From Blasia pusilla (taxonomy: Eukaryota; Marchantiophyta; Marchantiopsida; Blasiales): a stretch of 64,000 nucleotides of DNA. Positions within the stretch are counted from its first letter, which is position 1. Every line of letters starts with the position of its first letter. The position numbers and the translations under genes were made by a program. Below, piece by piece: positions 22,990 to 37,100 of this stretch. The DNA lies in NCBI GenBank assembly GCA_050084515.1, contig CM114272.1:57660001-57724000 (forward strand). The letters are read 5' to 3'. Under the pieces are notes generated by a model. That model made no database searches. It had not been told where the DNA came from and saw nothing but the letters and a program-made list of their open reading frames with translations.

Positions 22990-24830
22990 TAGGATGGGAA
23001 ACACACTCGTTGGATATTATGATCAAAAGGACAAGCTTTCAAAACAACACCTCCAAATGACATCGTTGGCCTCTCTCAAGAAGGTTTTTTGGAGCCATCA
23101 AGATCATCGAGTTGCACAAATTCATTATGGGGCTTCAAAGTTTTATGGAGCGGATCTAAAAGGACCTTTTTCTTTGGGATTTGGTATGAATTCCCAAGAG
23201 TTCAACCGGTTCATAACATGGAAAGGCATGTCCTAACATCTAGAGGGCTTGCATTTGGACGACTACGATGATTTTTTTTGGCCATATTTTTGGAAGAAAT
23301 CAAGGCCTCAGGGCTTTCCTATAATTAATCCATATTGTGTGTCATGGATAAATTCATTTGTAGATGATAAGGAGACATAAGAGGGTGGCACAAAAATAGA
23401 CATGTCCGTGGACACACCGTCCCACCCCATTTCAAGCGACCTGAATTCCCAAAAAATAAACATGGGCAAAGGTTTTTTGAGAATATGGGCCACGCGTGCA
23501 GGGGTGGGGCTTGGCATGGGGACATGCATGAGGGGATCTTCGGGCAAGAGAGTAGAGTTGTGGGACAAAGGAGGGTGTGAGGATGGATGGAAGACTGCGG
23601 CGACAAGCACCCGGGGGAGGGGGGTTAGGAAAATAAAACTTGCCCTTGCACCCCGTACATCCCTCTTGAGTGATAGGGTGCAAGGATAGGTGGCAAGGCA
23701 AGGGTTTGGGCATGGGGACGGGTTGGCTAGGGTGAGAGATATGGGCAAGCATAGGTGCAAAACGTAGGATATGGGAAACATTTCTCACATGAAAATGTTT
23801 GTTCCTAGGATAGGCAAAAGTCTTAGGATATGGACTTTTTCCGCGTGCAACCTTGCTAATGAGGCCCATAGAGGGCGAACTCACCCAAGGATAACTGCAC
23901 GGTCAATCGAGTTTACCTGAATTCAAACACGTGGTTGAGTTCTTTGTTGAGCTAGTGAAGAGACATTAAAGGGTATGGATCAAGAAGTTCTTGACCATCC
24001 ATAACTTCCATCGGCAGACAAGAGAGAGTTTACGCAAGGCATTTACCAGCTTTCACCTTACGCGCTTGCAACATTTGATTAACATCACTTAGGAGAGTAA
24101 TAGAGCTTAGCGCATGCTTCCCAAGCATGGTTTGGAGCTCTAGAGTGTGACATGTGGAGAAGAGTGCAGGATGCCACATTCTCTATTGCACCTCATCTAC
24201 CTTAAGACATGTTTAACCTTTGACATCCATTTATCCAACGGTGGAAACCAATGATGATTCATGAGGAAGGTGAAAATTCAAAGAGCAACATGGGCGTTCC
24301 TCTACAGATAGAATTAAAAATGGAAAACACCCTAATTGTGGTCTTTGAATTTTGGCTAAATTCCATAAGGCCATTTTTCTAGATTCGGCCATGGATTGTT
24401 CATGTTGAGGAGGGTCATGCTTGAAACAAGGCCTTAAAGCTTCATTCCAATCCAATAGTCAAAAAAATTATATCCTGATAGAAATAAGAAACATCAACAC
24501 GTGGATATAATTGGAGCATGAAAACATTAAAAACATAACTTATTGTTTATAACTAAAAATACTTGACAAGTGAGGAGGTATCACTAAAGGGTATTGCTAA
24601 CATCTTGTATCATGGGAAGATTACTAGATAAGTAGCATAGATGCTCCAACTCTATAATTCCATCCTCGATTCCATCCACTATCAATTATGGCTTTAGGCT
24701 ACCAATAGATTTTACATATGGAAAATTCTTTAACATTGAAAATATCCCACAATTGATATGTACTGGTGATGAGCGAGCACTTCCCATAGTGGACAAAGTT
24801 GGTTGAATGATCGATAAGCTGAGTGAGCAA
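22990..24830. other. No gene recognised
   Basis: Open frames at 23308-23884 (minus) and around 23402-23689 (plus) are Pro/Ser- or Gly-rich shadows of G-rich sequence without domains or splice context. Nothing else is supportable. Confidence 0.5.
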
Positions 24831-24831
24831 A

Positions 24832-25609
24832 GTTGCACACGGACAAATTCTGGGTCAATGGATATGTCCATGTTTGCAAACTTATAATTGTCCCTAAGAT
24901 AGACATGTTCGTGTAGGCCTGGGCCTAGAAACCCACGGCCCACACCCGAGCGCGCCCCGCCCGCTGCATAGAGCCGAACTCAACCATCCCGGACCCACTC
25001 TATTGATACGGGCTTGACGGATGCATGGATTTTGGAACCTACATAGGGCCAAAATCCAGGCATGCGTCAAGCTTGTACTATATATGTAGGCCACGTTAGT
25101 CATTGGTCATTCGTGGCAAGCGTGCCGTAGAGCCCATAATACGGGCCAACCGAGGTTGCAGGGAAACGGACAAGTCCGAACATATCCTCGGACATGCCCG
25201 GCCTACACCCAAGCCCGCACCCAAGCCCACCTAGAGCCCGCCGTGTACACCTGGGCTGACAAGGCCCGCACCCATTGCGGGGCTCGCGCTTGCCCCCACT
25301 CGGCGGGCTCAAGGCCTCAGGCTCGCGTAGGGCACGCATAGCAGGCTGGGGGCGGGCTCCCGGCCTATGGAGGGCCTGAGCTCACCCAATGAGGGCCAAG
25401 CCCGCCCTACAGGCTTGCCATGGGCCCCGCAATTGGTGCGGGCTCTGTTAGCCCGGGTCTATGTAGCGGGCTCTGGGGTTGCTTGAGTGCGGGCCGCTGG
25501 TACCCGAGCCCACACAGACTTGTCCGTCCATAGGATGGACATAATCCCGTGGACATGTCCATGTCCGCGTCTAGAATTGGACATGTCCATGTCCAATTCT
25601 GTGTGCAAC
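24832..25609. mobile_element. Small non-autonomous element with 9-bp inverted ends and GC-rich core
   Basis: The ends GTTGCACAC (24832) and GTGTGCAAC (to 25609) are perfect inverted repeats, continuing as diverged repeats of GACATG/CATGTC units (ATATGTCCATG left, CATGTCCATGTCC right). The core, about 24915-25510, is strikingly GC-rich with repeated GCCC/GGGC words, unlike the AT-rich flanks. There is no ORF with meaning. A second inner pair (GACATGTTCGTGTAGGCCTG near 24902; a related segment near 25510 in reverse) hints at nesting. The element abuts a 5'-truncated gypsy integrase. No target-site duplication was confirmed. Confidence 0.5.
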
Positions 25610-25610
25610 C

Positions 25611-26838
25611 GTGGTAACGGCGGAAGAGCGAGCCGTATTTCTACATAGAGTAGGACCCTATGAATTATGCCAAGGGGTGTTATTTAAGTTGGGCGCTGAT
25701 GAAGAGTATCGCAGATGCTTGGAAGTAGAGGAAATCCCTCGCGTCATTGCAGTTATGCATTCAGCCGATGTAGGAGGACACTATGCCGTCAAGAATTCCG
25801 TAAGGAACATCTTAATTAGTTGCCCGCTACTGGTGGCTCACGATGTATTGGGATGTGGGCCAATTTATTCACAGATGTGATGCGTGTCAAAGAGCAGGCA
25901 GACCAACCACTACTTCTCGCTACCCTTTGGTGCCCATCCTACCCTTAGCTTCTTTTGAGAAGTGGGGCATTGATTTTATGGGACCCATTTCTCCGACTAC
26001 TTGCCAAACGCGGTAAAAGTATATTCTCATTGCAATGGACTACTGTATTAAGATGGTAGAGGCCGTCGCTACTTGGAAGGATGATAGCGACGCAGTAGCC
26101 AAGTTCTTGTATGAAATGATTATCACACGGTATGGCTGCCCGTTGGAGTTGGTGAGTGACCGAGAAACTCACTTTCTGAACAATACTATTGAATCTTTGA
26201 CTGCCCATTTCTTGATTAAACATCAGAAGACGACACCGTACAATCCTAAAGCAAATGGGTTAACGGAGAAGTCTAATGGACTCATCTGCCAAATACTGAA
26301 TCTATTAACGATTACATATTCCTATGATTGGGATGCAAAGATCCCAATGGCATTGTGAGCCTATCAAACAGTTGAGAAGGTTACCACAAAGTATACCCCG
26401 TTTTACCTTACGTACGGGGTTCAACCATTGACTCCCATCGAATGGGATCTGCCCATTTATTGTGTTTTGGAAGAGGACAGAGTGGAAGACGAGTCGATGG
26501 TTGCAGAGGGAAGGAATGAGGCCTAAGTTGCTTTGGACGAAGCACGGTTCTTAGCCCTTTGCCATACAAAGACCATACAGGAGGAACGGAAGAAGCGATA
26601 TGACCAACATCTACGGCCACAATCCATAAGTATCGGGGATCTCGTGTTATTGTATGATAATCGCTGGTTGAAATTTCCAGGGAAGTTAAAATTTAATTGG
26701 ATGGGACCCTATTGTGTGGTGAAAATTTTTGAGATTGGATTGTTGTAGTTGGAGACCTTGAACGGGGAAGCATTGCCGACTCAAGTGAATGGCATGCACG
26801 TGCACAAATACCATCCGTCTGAAACCTACCTTGACTAA
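25611..26838 (+). pseudogene. Ty3/gypsy integrase, 5'-truncated and degraded
   Basis: Zinc-finger part: MHSADVGGHYAVKNSV, then after a frameshift near 25830 YWWLTMYWD and RCDACQRAGRP. Core: FEKWGIDFMGPI, ILIAMDYCIKMVEA, LVSDRETHFLN and GLTEKSNG, keeping the D, D and E positions. C-terminal part: QSISIGDLVLLYDNRWLKFPGKL and FNWMGPYCVVKI, then HVHKYHPSE near 26820. In-frame stops lie near 26014, 26356, 26523 and 26746. Reverse transcriptase and the 5' LTR are missing; the left break is at the small element ending 25609. Confidence 0.85.
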
Positions 26839-27290
26839 ACTTTAAGGGAGGGAAAAGTGTTTCGTTACAAAGAACTTTGCTCCGGAGTGAAGCACTAGTC
26901 CCTATATTGTGCTTTGTGTTATTAAGAAGCACCAGGCCCAATATTGTGCTTCGCGTGATTATGAAGCTCGTAGATGAAGCTTCTTGTTAACGGCATACTT
27001 CGCTCTTCAACAAAGCGCAAAGCGCAAAGCGATAGCTAGTGCTTCGTTTGTCACCAAAGACCGAGAGGTGCAAGCCGTTACAACAACTGTCACGCTCCAA
27101 CAAACTGCCATTGGTGTTGCCATATCCTCGCCGCCGCGACCAAGAACCCGTTAAGCCACTTTGAAGACAACCCCAACGCTACCACTCGAGAGTTCATTCT
27201 CATGGACGCAAGATACTCAAGGGCACATAGCAGGCCAAAGTGCAGAGCACACAAGAACATACTTGCACATCCTCGCTCTTCGCTGAAAAG

Positions 27291-28388
27291 ATGCCTCGTG
27301 AGGAGCCAAATCCAATCATGCGAAGCGCGGCTATGCCTATCATCAAGCTCACCCCAGAGTTGTTGGAAGTACTGGAGGAGCGAACTTTGGTAACTTTCTT
27401 TCAGTCAAATTGGACACTGATTTTGGGAGAACTCCTTGGAGAGCTTTGCTCTTCGAGTGCAGTAGCAAGATTCAAGCGTCAAGGTTTCAAGTACCGGGCG
27501 CAGCCACAAAATTGCACTCCAGAGCATTGGAGGGCAACGTATATGCTTCTCGCAGCATATGGGTACGAGTATGACACCAAAGCCTTTGTCAAGCACAAAA
27601 ATCTCCTTACGTTGGGATGTGTGACATCAAACCGCTTAGGGAGAAATGGCTACAAAGCCACTTTGTTGTCACCACCATTGTTTGCACAATTTTGCAAATA
27701 CCTCATGACTCTTTTCTTTCCTGCCCGATCTTACTATCTGACAAAAAAACTTGTAAATATATGCTACTTACTATGGAATCAGCATACGAATCCCGAAGCC
27801 CCGCGTGTGGATTTCGCTACCTTCTTGGACGGGTAGGTTCGGATGATGATAGATGCGCTTCATCCAAATACGAAGTCTTTATCTCCTTTCTTTATCCATT
27901 TCTATATACATAAACAAGATCTGACAAGTATTGAAGGTCTTGATTGGGTTCAATTGGCATAGTGGTCGGAATCTACTGGCAAAATTTTAGTTTTGGAGGC
28001 CGAACAAAAACTCTTGAACGAAGTCCAACTCGATCCGCAGGATGCCAAGGAGATAGTGGAGGAGGCAGTGCAAAATTTTGAGCAATAGATGGCCAAAGAG
28101 TTGGCGTATGTAAATAAGCATTGGAAGCTCCAATTCGACAACCACACCATCCCACTTCCGGAGGCTTCGCCAATTATCAACGTTCAACTCGAAACACTTG
28201 CATCGTTTACACCCACCGAGGTCTTCGTACAGAACAAAGTGATTGGGTCTTCGCACGTGGTAAATCAGTGGAGGGAGAGGATGAAGAAGAACACATCCAA
28301 TATTCTTAACAAACCATCTTCTATTCATGGCAGATTTCCTCTAGTAATCGAGTTTGAGGGGTTATCAGATACCTTTATTGGTATATAA
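27291..28388 (+). pseudogene. Extra ORF between gypsy integrase and 3' LTR, function unknown
   Basis: ATG at 27291 opens a frame to about 27836 (FATFLDG end) with LTPELLEVLEERTLVTFFQS and WRATYMLLAAYGYEYDTKAF. A frameshift near 27830 and stops near 27960 and 28086 interrupt it. The reading resumes HKQDLTSIEGLDWVQLA and, from about 28089, MAKELAYVNKHWKLQFDNHT to 28388. It reads as a single former protein of about 350 residues lying after pol and ending about 50 bp before the 3' LTR, the position of env-like or third ORFs in some gypsy elements. No homologous domain is recognised and no membrane segment is evident. Confidence 0.5.
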
Positions 28389-28422
28389 TAGTTTGTTGAT
28401 GTGTTCGTCGAGGCAGCTCACA

Positions 28423-28438
28423 TTTGAGGGAGGGGATA
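28423..28438 (+). other. Polypurine tract
   Basis: GAGGGAGGGGA followed by TATG and the TGTGATACC start of the LTR. This is the expected plus-strand priming site of a gypsy element, directly before the LTR. Confidence 0.6.
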
Positions 28439-29751
28439 TGTGATACCTTCAATTTTGCAAATTTTGAAGATAGGCACAATTTTTTATTAAAAAGAGTACA
28501 TAAGTCTTCAGGAATGAAGACTGAAGACTATAGGAAGTAAAGCTTGTATATACAAGAGGTTCTTGAATATCATTTTTGGTGTAATGGAAGAGTGAGGCAT
28601 ATTGGAATGGATTATGAAGCTTCTAGGATAAGGCAGAGAGGTGGAACATCAAGCACTTGCCTTGGAGGAGAGGGAAATGAATTCAGGAAGTCTGAAGACC
28701 AAGAGCGAAGCTCGGCAAAGACAACGAAGCACGATAAAGAACCTTTTAATGAAGTACTTCATTCTTGAATGAAGCGCCAAGACAAAGCAGCAATACTTCA
28801 CGCAAGAACGAAGAACAAAGCACTTGGAACAAGAGCAAAGAGCGAAGCGCTTCGTCAATTAACAAAGAAGAAGAGGTCCCGACTTCACAGCGAAGATAAG
28901 ACTGTCTGCGATGTCAAGCGGCACACCGTTAGAGTAGTTAGGCTAGGAACATGCGTGACTTTTTAGAGCAGATTGGAAGGTAGGATAGTTACGACCAGCG
29001 GATTCCTAGGGATCATAGGAAGAGTCAATAGATGTAAGTAGTTAAAAGATCCCAATAGGTGCCTGCTTAGCAAGAAGCGCTTCAGATCTTTGGTACTGAT
29101 GCCGTTTGAAAGAATATTTAAAGATCATCAACGTAGTTACTAGCATCATTCTCTTACGACGTCCTTATGTTATAGGAATGGTCTGAGTAAGGGAGTAGTA
29201 CCCTCTCGTGCTTGTATACACTTTGAAGCCTTCTTGTTCTTGATGGAATAGTAAAGAACCCATTTCCTTCATTTTGATGTACGGCGTGTATGCATGAGAG
29301 AGCTTATTGGGTCTCCAAATTGAGGAGTGGATTGGAAGAACAACTTTCACCAACAGAATAATCAACAGCGAGACGTGAGAAATTTGTTTCATAGAGAGAA
29401 GCTTGCCATGATGGATTGATTTTCGAAAGTAGAAGTAGCCATTTCGTTGAGATCTCCGTGAGGTTCTTTGGTGTTGAGTGAGGATCTGCTTGAGCGTTCA
29501 TTTGATTCCACTTGAGAGGATAGATGGAAGGAAATCTTAGTACTTTTGAGGAGAAGAATACTATGATAAATGATTGGATTCGACTTGTATACATATAACT
29601 ACAACTTTCACATGATAAAAAATACTTTAAGCTTTCTTTTCAGATAATCGTGATCTTCTTGGGGATCGAACTCCATAAATCATCATAAAAAGATCAATTC
29701 TTATAATTCTTGTATATTACAGATACCTCGAAGGTTTTTTCAACTCCCACA
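28439..29751 (+). mobile_element. 3' LTR of the truncated gypsy element
   Basis: Starts TGTGATACC after the polypurine tract. A plausible end is CCCACA at 29751, giving ends TGTG/CACA and a length of about 1.3 kb. GAAGCGC/GAAGC words are frequent in the 5' half and also just upstream of the extra ORF (26.9-27.05 kb). The 3' boundary is uncertain; no partner LTR is in the window. Confidence 0.5.
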
Positions 29752-29859
29752 TCACCCGCAATATTTATGCCATAAGCCTTTGACAATACTTTAGTGTGTA
29801 AGTATGGATTATGGAATTTCTATTCTTTCCCATTGTGAAAAGTCGATATTTAAGCCTTG

Positions 29860-32800
29860 TATGATTTCTTAGCATGAATAGTAGGTGCAATTTCTTCATC
29901 CTCTTTTATTGCTTTGGTCAATGTTTTCCACCAAGTAGAGTAAATCTGCACTTCAGACTTCTTCTTTTTTGTGGCATACAAGTAAAGGCGTCCGCCAAAT
30001 TCTTCTTTCCTTCGACATACACGATTTTTATGGTGAATGATTATCGCCATTCTATCCATAGAATTTATCATTTTGAGAGCTTCTTTTGGACCCTAAGTAA
30101 ACCAAGGGCTTGTAATGTTCGTGAAAGAAGATAGATGCTTGAATCGCGTAATCCTTAATCCAAGCAAGATCTTTGACAAATCTTCGATAGAATCTTCTTA
30201 ATCCTAGGAAACTATTTAATTGAGTTTGATCTTATAGTGCACTCTATTTTGGATTGTTTCTATCTTCTCATTCATTACTTGCACTTACTCGATGCTAAGA
30301 TTATCAACTCCTATCTTGCCAAACTCATATTTTGAAGCTTTAGTATACGACTTATTATCTCGTAGTATTTTTAGGATTTCTTGAAGATTCATTAATAAGG
30401 TTGAATGGCATAATTAAGTATTCAAAGTATCCATATCTAGTGTAAAAAGCAATCTTAGATATATCTTCATCCGTAATTCAAATTAGGTCCACTCGTTACT
30501 TAGCTCAAGCTTGATGAAGAATTTTGCTCCTTATAGTTGGTCAAATAAATCATCCACTCTTGGTAATGGATGATAATGGATATTTTTCTTCAATGTTTAT
30601 TGATTTAGTGCTCAATAGTCAATATAGAGTTACATGCTTCTATCCTTCTTTCACGAAAAGAATCAAGGCTCAATGTGGTGAGACGATTGGTTAGATCAAG
30701 CCTTTCTGCAATATCTTCTCCATTTGGGTTTTACACTCTTCCAATTCCCTAGGATCAAGATGGTAAGAAGCCTTACACGATATCATGCTTCTTCAAAGAA
30801 CATCATTCTTGTGGTCTGCTCTTTTTTTGGGAAGTAATCTTAATGGTAAGTCTTCTGGGAATACATCCTTAGACTTTTCCAATACTCCTTAACTCATTTA
30901 ATATCTCTGAATTTTTTTAAAAACCACCAACATCTCTTTTCAAAACCAAGGAAACATACATCTTGATGCTTGATGACAATTTTTTCCTATTACATGTAGG
31001 GATAGGGTTGCATGAAGTGATTTAACTTTACCTTAATAAATCTTCACTCTCAATCTTCACAATCTTTTTCCTCCAATCTACCTCTCAACTATAGAATTCC
31101 ATCAATAACATCCCCGCGATAATATCCTAACGTGCTAATAAGATAATTTTTAATAAATTTTCAATCTGGATGCAAGGAGCCGTATGATGGGAGATTATTA
31201 TGTACGACTTTGAATCATTGCCACAAGAGATTAACTATTTTCCTAATCCTTTAACCCCACTACCTCGAGAAACCGCATATTATAAGAACATGCTCCTACG
31301 TTTTAACTTTTATACCATGGGGTTCCAAGAGATGCCAACATGTGCATTTGAAGATTATGTAACTCGCAAAATCTTCAACTCCAACTCTTCATGATATTAT
31401 CTAATCCTCAACTCTATACTTTGAGGAAGTTTTTCAAAATTTTCTATTTTTCTGTTTGGCAATTCAACCGCTCTATTTTGATCCTTCTCTAAAGCTAAGC
31501 CTAACTTCATAGGTATGGCTTTTGAAGGAAAATCTAATGTTGAACCAAGATCAATCAATGTTAATACTCTAACTTAGAATCCTTCTACTTTCCTACCTAT
31601 GATAATGAGATGGGTTTCTCCTCTCTTCAAAGTATTTTCTTCCACATATTTTTGTCGATCCTTGCATTTCCTCCTTTTTGTATAACTAGTAGATCTACGA
31701 GGAGAGACAACCAATTGTTTGCGTTTCTTTAAGATCCTTCTTCTTTGTCATCTTCATGCATGTATTCCCATTCTAGATGATTGAAAAGGTGATCATACGA
31801 CCTAATTCCAAGCCTACAAAAGTGATAATTTATGGCTATATGACCATATCTACCATATTTAAAATATTGGTGCGTATCTCGTTAGACTTCTAATTCTCTC
31901 CCTCCTCTAGAAACCCCGTTGGTTTGAATCAACCACACTCCATAGTAAAAGTTATAACCTTGGAAAGGAATGATAAAGGTAAATACCAATATCTTTTGAG
32001 CCTCATAGTAAGCCTAGAGAATTTAAAATAGGCATGGCTAGAGTTCTAATCTCTCTCCATTGCACTCTTCCATTACTCTTTCATTAAATCTTTATGGTAC
32101 ATAACCATCTTGGTTGCGAAGGTTATCTAACTACATGGATGTGGATCCATAGTGGTAGTTCATAAAAGTAACCATGTCTCCTCCTCTTTTATATACATTT
32201 GCCATACGTTGGGCACATACAATTGCTTCATTGATATCCTTATGATCATCTCAAATCATTTCTTAAATCAAATTTCTTTTCAAACCTTGTTTGAACAGAT
32301 CAAGGACTTCTACCCCACTCATATCACGAATTTATATCTATAAGTCATAAAACTCCTCGATATAGTCCTCTATACTACCTTTCTGCTCCAATCTCCATAG
32401 TTTCATTCTAATCTTGAGGATGGGATCCTCAACTTGGAAATTTTCTAATAACTCTTGCTTCATTTCACTCCATATGATTTGTTGATCCATTTCAATCAAG
32501 AATCTTTCCTATCCTCGATACCATGTCAATGCTCGATCTCTTAATCAAGATCTTACAAATATCCTTGTAGTATAATTATGGATGTTGAAAAGACATAAGT
32601 GGATTTCATACAAATGATCCTACCCTCTAATATCCCCATGACTCGAATTCCTTTATATGATTCTACCTTACATGCTTTTGTAATTTTCAATATCAATGAC
32701 GTTTGGGCATTCACCTCCATCACTCTTTGCGTCGCATGGGCCTCCAAGGGTATGAGCAATGGAGGTCCATGCAACATGAGGTTTCATCATTCTCTCTAGA

Positions 32801-33510
32801 AATCATGGCACTTGTGGTCTCCATCTCCATCTCTCCCGTCAAAAGAACTCTCACTCTCTCTTTCGTATTTTTGACTGAAATAACTTCTTGCGCTAAATCT
32901 TGGAGACTTGGTCTCAACTTTGGTCAAATACAACTCTCAACTCTTTCAATTTGAATCATATCCTCAAAAGTGTCATCCATCGTAATTCCACCTTTCCCTT
33001 AACCCTTCACTACTATGTCGTGCGCACACATATCACTGCACAACATACATCTCTGTCACCGAATACACACACAAACCCACACACAATCTCATGCTAACTC
33101 ATGGCATCCAAAAATCAAGGCAATAAATACTAAAATATCTCCAATAAATCAAGTGATACTCACACACAATCTCTCCATGATGCACATAAATCACTCTCTT
33201 TTCTCTCTCTCTTTCTATATATATATAGATCTAAACCTTCTTGATTGAAAGTAATTGAGGTGGAGCTAGATGTCGTGGACGAAAACTTGATAAATTATGA
33301 GCTTGATATGGAAAATTATCCATTACCTACAAATTATTGCCTCCCTTTTACTCTACTTGTAACTCAATGGCCATTTCCAACCTCTAACAAGCCTCTCTAA
33401 ACTAACAACATTGAATCATTACTTGATTATTCTTTCAAGAGGGATAATCCATTCTTATTGAAAGAGCAATCTTGGTGGGATACTATTATAACTCTCAAGC
33501 TCATAATACC
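29860..33510 (-). pseudogene. Ty3/gypsy element, heavily decayed (gag, RT, primer site)
   Basis: Minus strand, from right to left. A primer-binding site relic TGGTATTATGAGC lies near 33496-33510 (initiator-Met type is TGGTATCAGAGC). A gag-like stretch spans 32.9-32.1 kb. A zinc-knuckle relic (KYGRYGHIAINYHFCRLG type, Cys mostly lost) is near 31850. Reverse transcriptase spans about 30790-30370: MEKILQKGLI, then KYPLSSI, FYTRYGYFEYLIMPFNL. FLGLRRFYRRFVKDLAWIK follows near 30200-30120 and RNase H debris to about 29860. Stops are too many to list. Confidence 0.62.
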
Positions 33511-34157
33511 ACTTTAGAAATGCACAAAAGTAGATTGTCCTTCGAGGCCTCTCCTCGAACTTCCTTTATATACTTATAGATAGGTACAATGAAGACAAAT
33601 TAACTCTACCCATCCTTATCCCATGTAGCCTCTTCTCTTAGCATGAGACAATCTTCTTTGGATTCTAGTTTTTTAATCTAATTTTTTCACATCTCATCCT
33701 TATCTTACTTTTCACCAATCCATGGGTCCACTCTGATTTTTATCATGAATTTTTTTTCTTTTCTATTTTTGGTTGGTTCTTTCCCATTTATGTGCTATCT
33801 ACTATAGACTCTAACTTAACCATGACTAACAATTGATGGTTATAGTAGATGGGAGGGAGTGGGATGTAAAGGCATTAAGAGGCCTATAATAGGTAAGACG
33901 AGAGGGCGACAAGGAGGACATAAGTCAAAAGATAAGGATAGTTGAAAAGATGATGGATGAAGAGGTTACGACTCTAAAAAATAGGTGGATGAGAAGGTTG
34001 GGATTAAGAAGATTAAATTCATATATTTTATCTTTTTTTGAGTAGTCGAGTTTGCTTTAACATTAGTACTTAATGGAGATGGATGGAGAAAGAGGAGAAA
34101 ATATGATTTCCATATTTCCATCTTCTATTATATAAACTTGCTCCTTTCGTTTTTTGG

Positions 34158-34196
<39 letters not shown>

Positions 34197-37100
34197 CCTA
34201 TTATATTTTATTAGTTTTATTTCCTCATAGATAGTTCAACTTTGTAAGAGATAATGTATTTTACCTTAAAGTTTGTATAACCTTGATAATATCAATGTAG
34301 CTCACTGATCTAGATACGCATATTGATCTTCCTTATTCTTAGTTTATGTTTAAAGATTATCATTGGAATATGCGTAGATAATATTTTTATTAAGTTGCAT
34401 GACTTTCATCCACCAATACATTTTTATTATCGTGCCTTTGCAATTGTTATGATTAAGTAAGGTATCATCTACATGGGATTGGTAGAAGCTCTTTTTTAGT
34501 CATATTAAAAAGTGAGAGAAATCCAATATTGAGGAAGGAGAGTTGGAAAGACATAAGTGTGGCTCATGGAACATCAGTGAGATGGCAATGGAAGTATTGC
34601 TCATATGTGTTTAAAACTTATCATACCACATAAATGACATGGCATTTTATACGAGATAGATGAAAGACAAGGGATGGAAATGTGGACACTCATCATGCAA
34701 AGCTATGCATGTAGGTCAATCTACATGACTAGGAATCCATGAGATATGGCATCCATGTATTTGTTTGTACCCATAGATTCTTGTTATAGGGCTTGCTTGT
34801 ATTTTTTCCTAGAAAAAAAAAAACAAGCTCATGTCAAATCAAGTCAAATAATGATCACGCCATATACATATATATGACGTGGACGTGGGTGATCACATGG
34901 ACTCCCACGTAATATAGCCAAAACATGTGATTTTTTTATGACTCGACTCACCAATAAGAATTTTCCCATGTGGTTAATGACTACAATCATTGTCAATCCT
35001 GAAGTAAATGTTACTGGTCTTTTATAACTTGTAGAGTGAATCTAATCGATCAATCGTGAATGAGGTCTTGTATGAAATGACTTAGTACAATCACATAATA
35101 TGGGAAAAAATAAAAATAAAATCTTCTATTGAGAGATGGGCTTTATGAAGTCTATTGACTCTACTCCCACTTCTCAAAAAGGGCCAAGGGGAGCATGGGG
35201 ACTAAAGTTCATGAAGAACTTTAACCCCCATACTCATGTTGGTAAGTCGTATGGCCAATAACATGCATCACTCTGCTAAATGAACACGAAGATATATTTA
35301 TGCTTCATAGTCCACCAATGCCAAGCTGAAGTATCTTACAAACAATGTTCTCCATCACGTAATCCCCGCTTTGAGTCCTCCACATGAAATAAATAAATAA
35401 TTGAAGTCGTTTCATCTAGATCCAAACATATTTGTAACTCTTCATGTGGTCCCATTTAAAAGAGGAAATTTTGGTGAAGCTTGAAAGGGCCGATTTTATG
35501 GAGAAATATTGCTTACTCTTTTAACGAAAGAAATTTTGGATAGCGTTGGAGATTGTTAGGTGTCAAAGAATAGCTACACATGTACTTTTGAGTGCCATGA
35601 GGTATGAAGTTGTTCTTCAAAAAGATAGAATAAGTCTTTGTTAAGAAACTTATCCTTAAAAGTCAAGGCCTTGTGAGGACCTTTGTCCTATATTACACAT
35701 AATCATGAGAGGAAATCCACAGTTGCACGCATTTTCCCCGCTTGTGTTTGCACATCAGACGTAATATGGCAAGAATTTCATCCAAATAAATCCACTTTAT
35801 TGACCAATGGACAAAGAGCAAAATTCTTGTCATGAAACACAAATTCATACAAGCATAAGGCCTCTCCAAAGCTTGCATCAAGACATAGATATTACTAGTA
35901 CTATGCTCATGCAATGCACTATTTTAAAATGGAAGTTTCAGAAAAATAATTAATATAGAATGGAAAATATGAAAATTTTCAAAAAGATGTTTAAAGTTGA
36001 CAAGAAATGTAAAAATAAAAAATTCTGAAAAAGACTAAGAGAAAAATGAAAAATGAGATCATTAAAAAATAGGTAAGAATGCACAATAAGTCAATATGCA
36101 AATATCCTTTTGTGTACATTCTTGAGTTTGTGAATATTTTGTAGACTAAAAAATCCCCTACCTTAGTATTAATCAAATTTTACATTAAAATTTTTAAGTG
36201 AAAATAAAAAATTAGGATTAATTAATTTGGATGAAAATCTTGAAAACTTAACCCCCTTAAAACTTTTCAAGGAAAAATATCTTAAAATTTTCTGGAGAAA
36301 ATTACGGAAAAATAACTAAACTTAATCTCTACTCCCAAAATGTTGTGAAATAAAAAACCATGAAATCCTCTCCCCTCCTCTCTAGTGTTCCCTCCCTCGA
36401 CTTAACTCCTCTTACCTCCCTTTCTTTTAAATGTACACGTTGGTGGACACCCTCCACACATGTCGTGAGTAGGAATGTGCTTAGAAGACATGTGTCAACA
36501 CGAAGAGATAAAAAGAAGCGGAAGAGACCCTTCCATGCAAGTCCATCCTATGTCAATACTTTAGACGAAGACAAGATGGGTGTTGATACAAAAAGAAAAT
36601 CTTTCTATCATTTTGGAAGCGAGGCCCTCTACCATTATTGTCTAGAGTTAGTGTGCCTTTTCTCTTTTTGAGATATTCAAACAATTGTCTGAGGAAACTA
36701 TTGCGTAAAATTTTAGATGTGCCTCACATGACATGCATGTATGTAATGGCACAAAGGATGATGACCAAACTCCCAAGTTACCTCGTTCCCAAGAGGCACA
36801 ACCCACTTTTAAAAAAGACGCCATATGAAACCTTTCGCTTAAATTCCTTTTTCTAGATGAAGCAAAGACGTCATCTTTCAAGATAGATTCATGGCTATCA
36901 GGATCCAAAGGTGGAGTTGCGTTCCATTGCTATGCAACACGTATGGAAATCATTGGAAGTAGGAAGCATGTGACTGGGAGGAAACGAGAACTTGTAGGTC
37001 TCCTACCAACTTGGATGCATGAATAATAAATGATTCTAGGCCTTCTCTACGTTTAGGTGTGCCGGAATAAAAGGGTTGAAAGTGAAAAAGAATGGAACCG

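Noticed and set aside
23308-23884. Minus-strand Pro-rich frames of about 150 codons
   Set aside because: No domain, no splice context, overlapping alternatives in three frames; best explained by G-rich composition.
36360-36856. Plus-strand open frames of 70-100 codons
   Set aside because: No recognisable domain and no supporting structure; length is ordinary for chance.
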